Source: Acidobacteriota bacterium (GTDB lineage: Bacteria; Acidobacteriota; Terriglobia; UBA7540). From it: a DNA stretch of 8,027 nucleotides. A program made the translations under genes and the position numbers. Where the stretch lies: positions 1-8,027 of the forward strand of contig JAKASH010000113.1 in NCBI GenBank assembly GCA_021828225.1, given 5' to 3'. Shown piece after piece: positions 5,887-8,027 of this stretch. Each line of letters opens with the position of its first letter. The first letter of the stretch is position 1. The notes below the pieces were generated by a model. It was not told where the DNA came from. It saw only the letters and a list, made by a program, of their open reading frames with translations, and did not search any database.

Positions 5887-7343
5887 GCAAATTCCTCCAC
5901 ATCACCGTCCGCTGGCTGGACGACCGTTACCATGGCCTGCTGGGCCGTGCCGGGCCGCCGGAATGGCCGCCATCGCCCTACCGGCTCTTCCAGGCCCTGG
6001 TCGCAGGCACAGCGCGGGCGGGAAAGTTGGACAAACTCGGCGCTTGTCTCCGCACGCTCGAGTCCCTCGACGCACCGCTCATCATCGCGCCGCGTTCGCG
6101 CCCGGGGCGGGTTGTAACTCACTTCGCCCCGAATAACGACGGCGATAAGAAGCCGGACCGTCAGGACCGCCTGACCGCCAAAACGTTCCGGCCAACAATC
6201 ATGCTCGGCTCCCCGGAAGTCCGCTATGTTTGGCGGGTCGGTTCGCAGATCACATGGGTGGAGGGTGTTATCGAGGCGGCGCGGTGCGTCACCTGCCTTG
6301 GCCTGGGCGTCGACATGGCGTATGGTGACGCAGGGCTGCTCGGGGACGCGGAGCTGGCCCAAATCACTGGCGTCCGATGGCTGCCTCGCCCCGCCTTGCT
6401 GCGCGATGATGGTGTGCTCCGCACCCCGAAAGTGGGTTCGCTCAACGACCTGAAATGTTGCCACGGGTCGGCCCTCGCCCGCATTGAGCCCGGCCAGCCC
6501 TTGCGGGCCGTGAAACAACCCCGCGTCCTTAACGCCGTGGCGTATACGAGCCCGGAGCGTCCCCTCGGCAGGCCTTTTGAGGTCTTCGCTCTGCGGAACG
6601 CCGCCGGGGAATTCGCCCGCGAGCCGCAAGCGCAACTCATCCATGTCGCTGGCATGGTCAGGCACGCCGCCATCAAGGCGATGGACGTGACGGAAGGATT
6701 TCCGCCACCGGGTATTGCGGACGCTGCGGCGTGGGTGGAATCGTTCGTGGCCGGACACCGCAAGGGCAACGCCGGACACGCGCAGTTTTCCTACGTCCCA
6801 CTGCCTTCGATCGGCCATGAACATGCGGATTGCGACATCCGCCGCGTGATGATCGTGGCTCCCTTCGGCGAAGAAGCGCACCTGGCGCACCTTGCCGAAC
6901 AGCTCGATGGCCAGCCATTGCGGCGTGAGGGCGGCGGGGCGGCGCCGATCCTGGAACGTCTCGGGCGGCGGGGCGGTGTTGTCCGTGCGTACGTGGGCAC
7001 TGCCGCAACTTGGGCCACCGTGACGCCCATTATCCTTCCCGGGCATGACGACCACAAACCGGCCAAGACGCGTAAGCTACTCCTGGCTGCGTTGCAGCGA
7101 AGTGGTGTCGAACAGCCATGCGAGCTGGCATGGGGCGCCGTTGCGAATTTCAAAAATTGCCTGTCGGCGTATACGCACGACCAGCACGGGAGGCCGATCG
7201 GTTATTTCCGCCCCGACCATTTGGCGGGGCTCACCGCCGTGCACGCCCGTCTCACATTTGCTCAACCCATGGTCGGGCCACTCATTATCGGCGCCGGGCG
7301 CCATTGCGGCTTGGGGACACTCGCGGCGGCGGATGCGGACTAA
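5883..7343 (+). CDS. csb2: Csb2 (GSU0054-type Cas5-Cas6 fusion), 486 aa
   Basis: Csb2 joins a Cas5-like half, which caps the 5' handle of crRNA in Cascade, to a Cas6-like half, which is expected to cut pre-crRNA in its repeats. The N terminus shows the family pattern FLHITVRWLDDRYHG (4-18) and PPEWPPSPYRLFQAL (25-39). The C terminus carries the glycine-rich RNA-binding signature of Cas6, GAGRHCGLG (470-478), close to the end as expected. A single catalytic histidine cannot be named from sequence alone. The start is TTG, overlapping the csb1 stop as TTGA; choosing it keeps the conserved N-terminal strand. It is the last gene of the operon, and a convergent transposase ends 55 bp downstream. 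Length fits the family and there is no frameshift. Confidence 0.95.
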   Translation: MSKFLHITVRWLDDRYHGLLGRAGPPEWPPSPYRLFQALVAGTARAGKLDKLGACLRTLESLDAPLIIAPRSRPGRVVTHFAPNNDGDKKPDRQDRLTAKTFRPTIMLGSPEVRYVWRVGSQITWVEGVIEAARCVTCLGLGVDMAYGDAGLLGDAELAQITGVRWLPRPALLRDDGVLRTPKVGSLNDLKCCHGSALARIEPGQPLRAVKQPRVLNAVAYTSPERPLGRPFEVFALRNAAGEFAREPQAQLIHVAGMVRHAAIKAMDVTEGFPPPGIADAAAWVESFVAGHRKGNAGHAQFSYVPLPSIGHEHADCDIRRVMIVAPFGEEAHLAHLAEQLDGQPLRREGGGAAPILERLGRRGGVVRAYVGTAATWATVTPIILPGHDDHKPAKTRKLLLAALQRSGVEQPCELAWGAVANFKNCLSAYTHDQHGRPIGYFRPDHLAGLTAVHARLTFAQPMVGPLIIGAGRHCGLGTLAAADAD

Positions 7344-7373
7344 CCCTGGCTGGTCTGGGCCTTGCCATGGCGG

Positions 7374-7400
7374 GTGACGGCGGCCTCCCTGCCGCCGCTA
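7374..7400 (-). repeat. REP-like hairpin element, right copy, possible bidirectional terminator
   Basis: Read on the minus strand it starts TAGC, has a perfect 7-bp stem (7391-7397 with 7378-7384), a 6-nt loop AGGGAG and ends GCCGTCAC. It matches the plus-strand element at 181-208 in its first four and last eight bases, stem length (with one bulge there) and loop length. The opening TAG is also the stop codon of the transposase gene. It sits between convergent genes, where it might also stop transcription, though no T-run follows. Confidence 0.5.
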
Positions 7401-8027
7401 AGACCAGCGGTTGCCCGCGGGGAGGATGGCGGCGGGCGTCCCCATTGGCGGCCTGATGAAATTCCAGGATTGCGGTTTGAAACCGGCTTGGGGCGGGTTC
7501 AGTTCGATATACTGTTTAGCGCGGGATAGCTCCGATGGATGGATAAATACGCACCAGTGGCCATGCGCCCACATGGACGGGACGTTTCCCGCGGGCGTCA
7601 CATACCCCGCCAGCGGATGGATGCCTTCCTGGCGGATCTGCATCGCCGCGCGGGCTTTCAGGTGGCCGACCACCTGTTCCGTTTTGCGGGACTGTATATC
7701 CATGAGAATATGAACATGATCCGGCAGGATGGCGCATGCATGCACAATGTATTGATTCTCATGAACCGCCCGGGCGATTCCGCGTGCCACGGCGCGGGCC
7801 TGCGCGCCGGTGAATTTCACCGGCGTATATTTCAACTCCAGCTTCGCCGCCTTCCGCGCGGCGCCATCATGGCGCACGCCGGCCACGGAGCACCGAATGG
7901 TGCCGCCGGTCGCCGGGCCGCCCACCGCATATATTTCCGGGGATCGGACAAACCGCGACCATGACCCGCGCGGGTCGTTGGGTAACCAGAATCCATACGT
8001 GCAAAAAATAAAATGCCAGGCGATGAT
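7398..8027 (-). CDS. RAYT-like HUH (Y1) transposase, 5' end outside the window
   Basis: This belongs to the REP-associated tyrosine transposase group of the IS200/IS605-type Y1 superfamily. The visible 209 residues begin at the edge with AWHFIFCTYGFWLPNDPRGS, a typical start of these proteins, so only a few residues are probably missing. The HUH metal-binding motif is in ILPDHVHILM, with candidate catalytic tyrosine in RAKQYIELNP and the group-typical WAHGHWCVFI before it. A GTG at 7925-7923 is a possible internal start, but the conserved block upstream of it argues against it. No flanking insertion-sequence ends are evident. RAYTs are known for nicking single-stranded REP DNA and are often single-copy and domesticated. 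Its end coincides with a REP-like hairpin. Confidence 0.9.
   Translation of the reverse strand: MIAWHFIFCTYGFWLPNDPRGSWSRFVRSPEIYAVGGPATGGTIRCSVAGVRHDGAARKAAKLELKYTPVKFTGAQARAVARGIARAVHENQYIVHACAILPDHVHILMDIQSRKTEQVVGHLKARAAMQIRQEGIHPLAGYVTPAGNVPSMWAHGHWCVFIHPSELSRAKQYIELNPPQAGFKPQSWNFIRPPMGTPAAILPAGNRWS

Noticed and set aside
5679..7055. Long minus-strand open frame (458 codons) antisense to csb1 and csb2
   Set aside because: It is a shadow of GC-rich coding on the other strand; its translation is rich in Arg, Pro and His with no family pattern, while csb2 on the plus strand is unmistakable.
7923..7925. GTG as the true start of the transposase
   Set aside because: The frame stays open to the window edge, and the residues upstream (AWHFIFCTYG...NDPRGSWS) are the conserved N terminus of RAYT-like proteins.

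Overview
The window is GC-rich bacterial DNA centred on a compact CRISPR-Cas effector operon of subtype I-U (also called I-G). The family mix points to the Planctomycetota/Verrucomicrobiota group: a Csb-type cascade, small kinase-like proteins carrying a DVNPGNI motif, and a RAYT-type HUH transposase. This is an inference from protein families, as no rRNA or other marker is present.

Layout. Positions 1-180 hold a broken piece of a small kinase-like gene (minus strand), a 12-bp direct repeat and a perfect GC-rich palindrome. Positions 205-699 (minus) encode an intact relative of that piece. Its start codon overlaps the start codon of a divergent ~90-residue protein of unknown function at 698-970 (plus). 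Positions 971-1294 contain no gene; they hold a small hairpin, a 20-bp near-palindrome and one plausible sigma70-type promoter ahead of the cas operon.

The operon runs 1295-7343 on the plus strand: cas3 (helicase followed by HD nuclease), a csb3-like gene (small Cas8-like subunit), csb1 (Cas7 backbone) and csb2 (Cas5-Cas6 fusion). Neighbouring genes overlap by 8, 8 and 4 bases, so translation is probably coupled. Together they can cover crRNA processing (Cas6 part of Csb2), surveillance complex assembly (Csb1, Csb2, Csb3) and target DNA unwinding and cleavage (Cas3). No cas1, cas2, cas4 or CRISPR array lies in the window, and the operon is closed off on both sides by unrelated genes.

Convergent to csb2 on the minus strand is a RAYT-like transposase that runs off the right edge. 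Two REP-like hairpins with the same ends (TAGC ... GCCGTCAC), the same 6-nt loop length and opposite orientation sit at 181-208 and 7374-7400. They bracket the kinase, orphan and cas block. The right-hand one begins with the transposase stop codon. This bracketing is the most unusual feature of the window.
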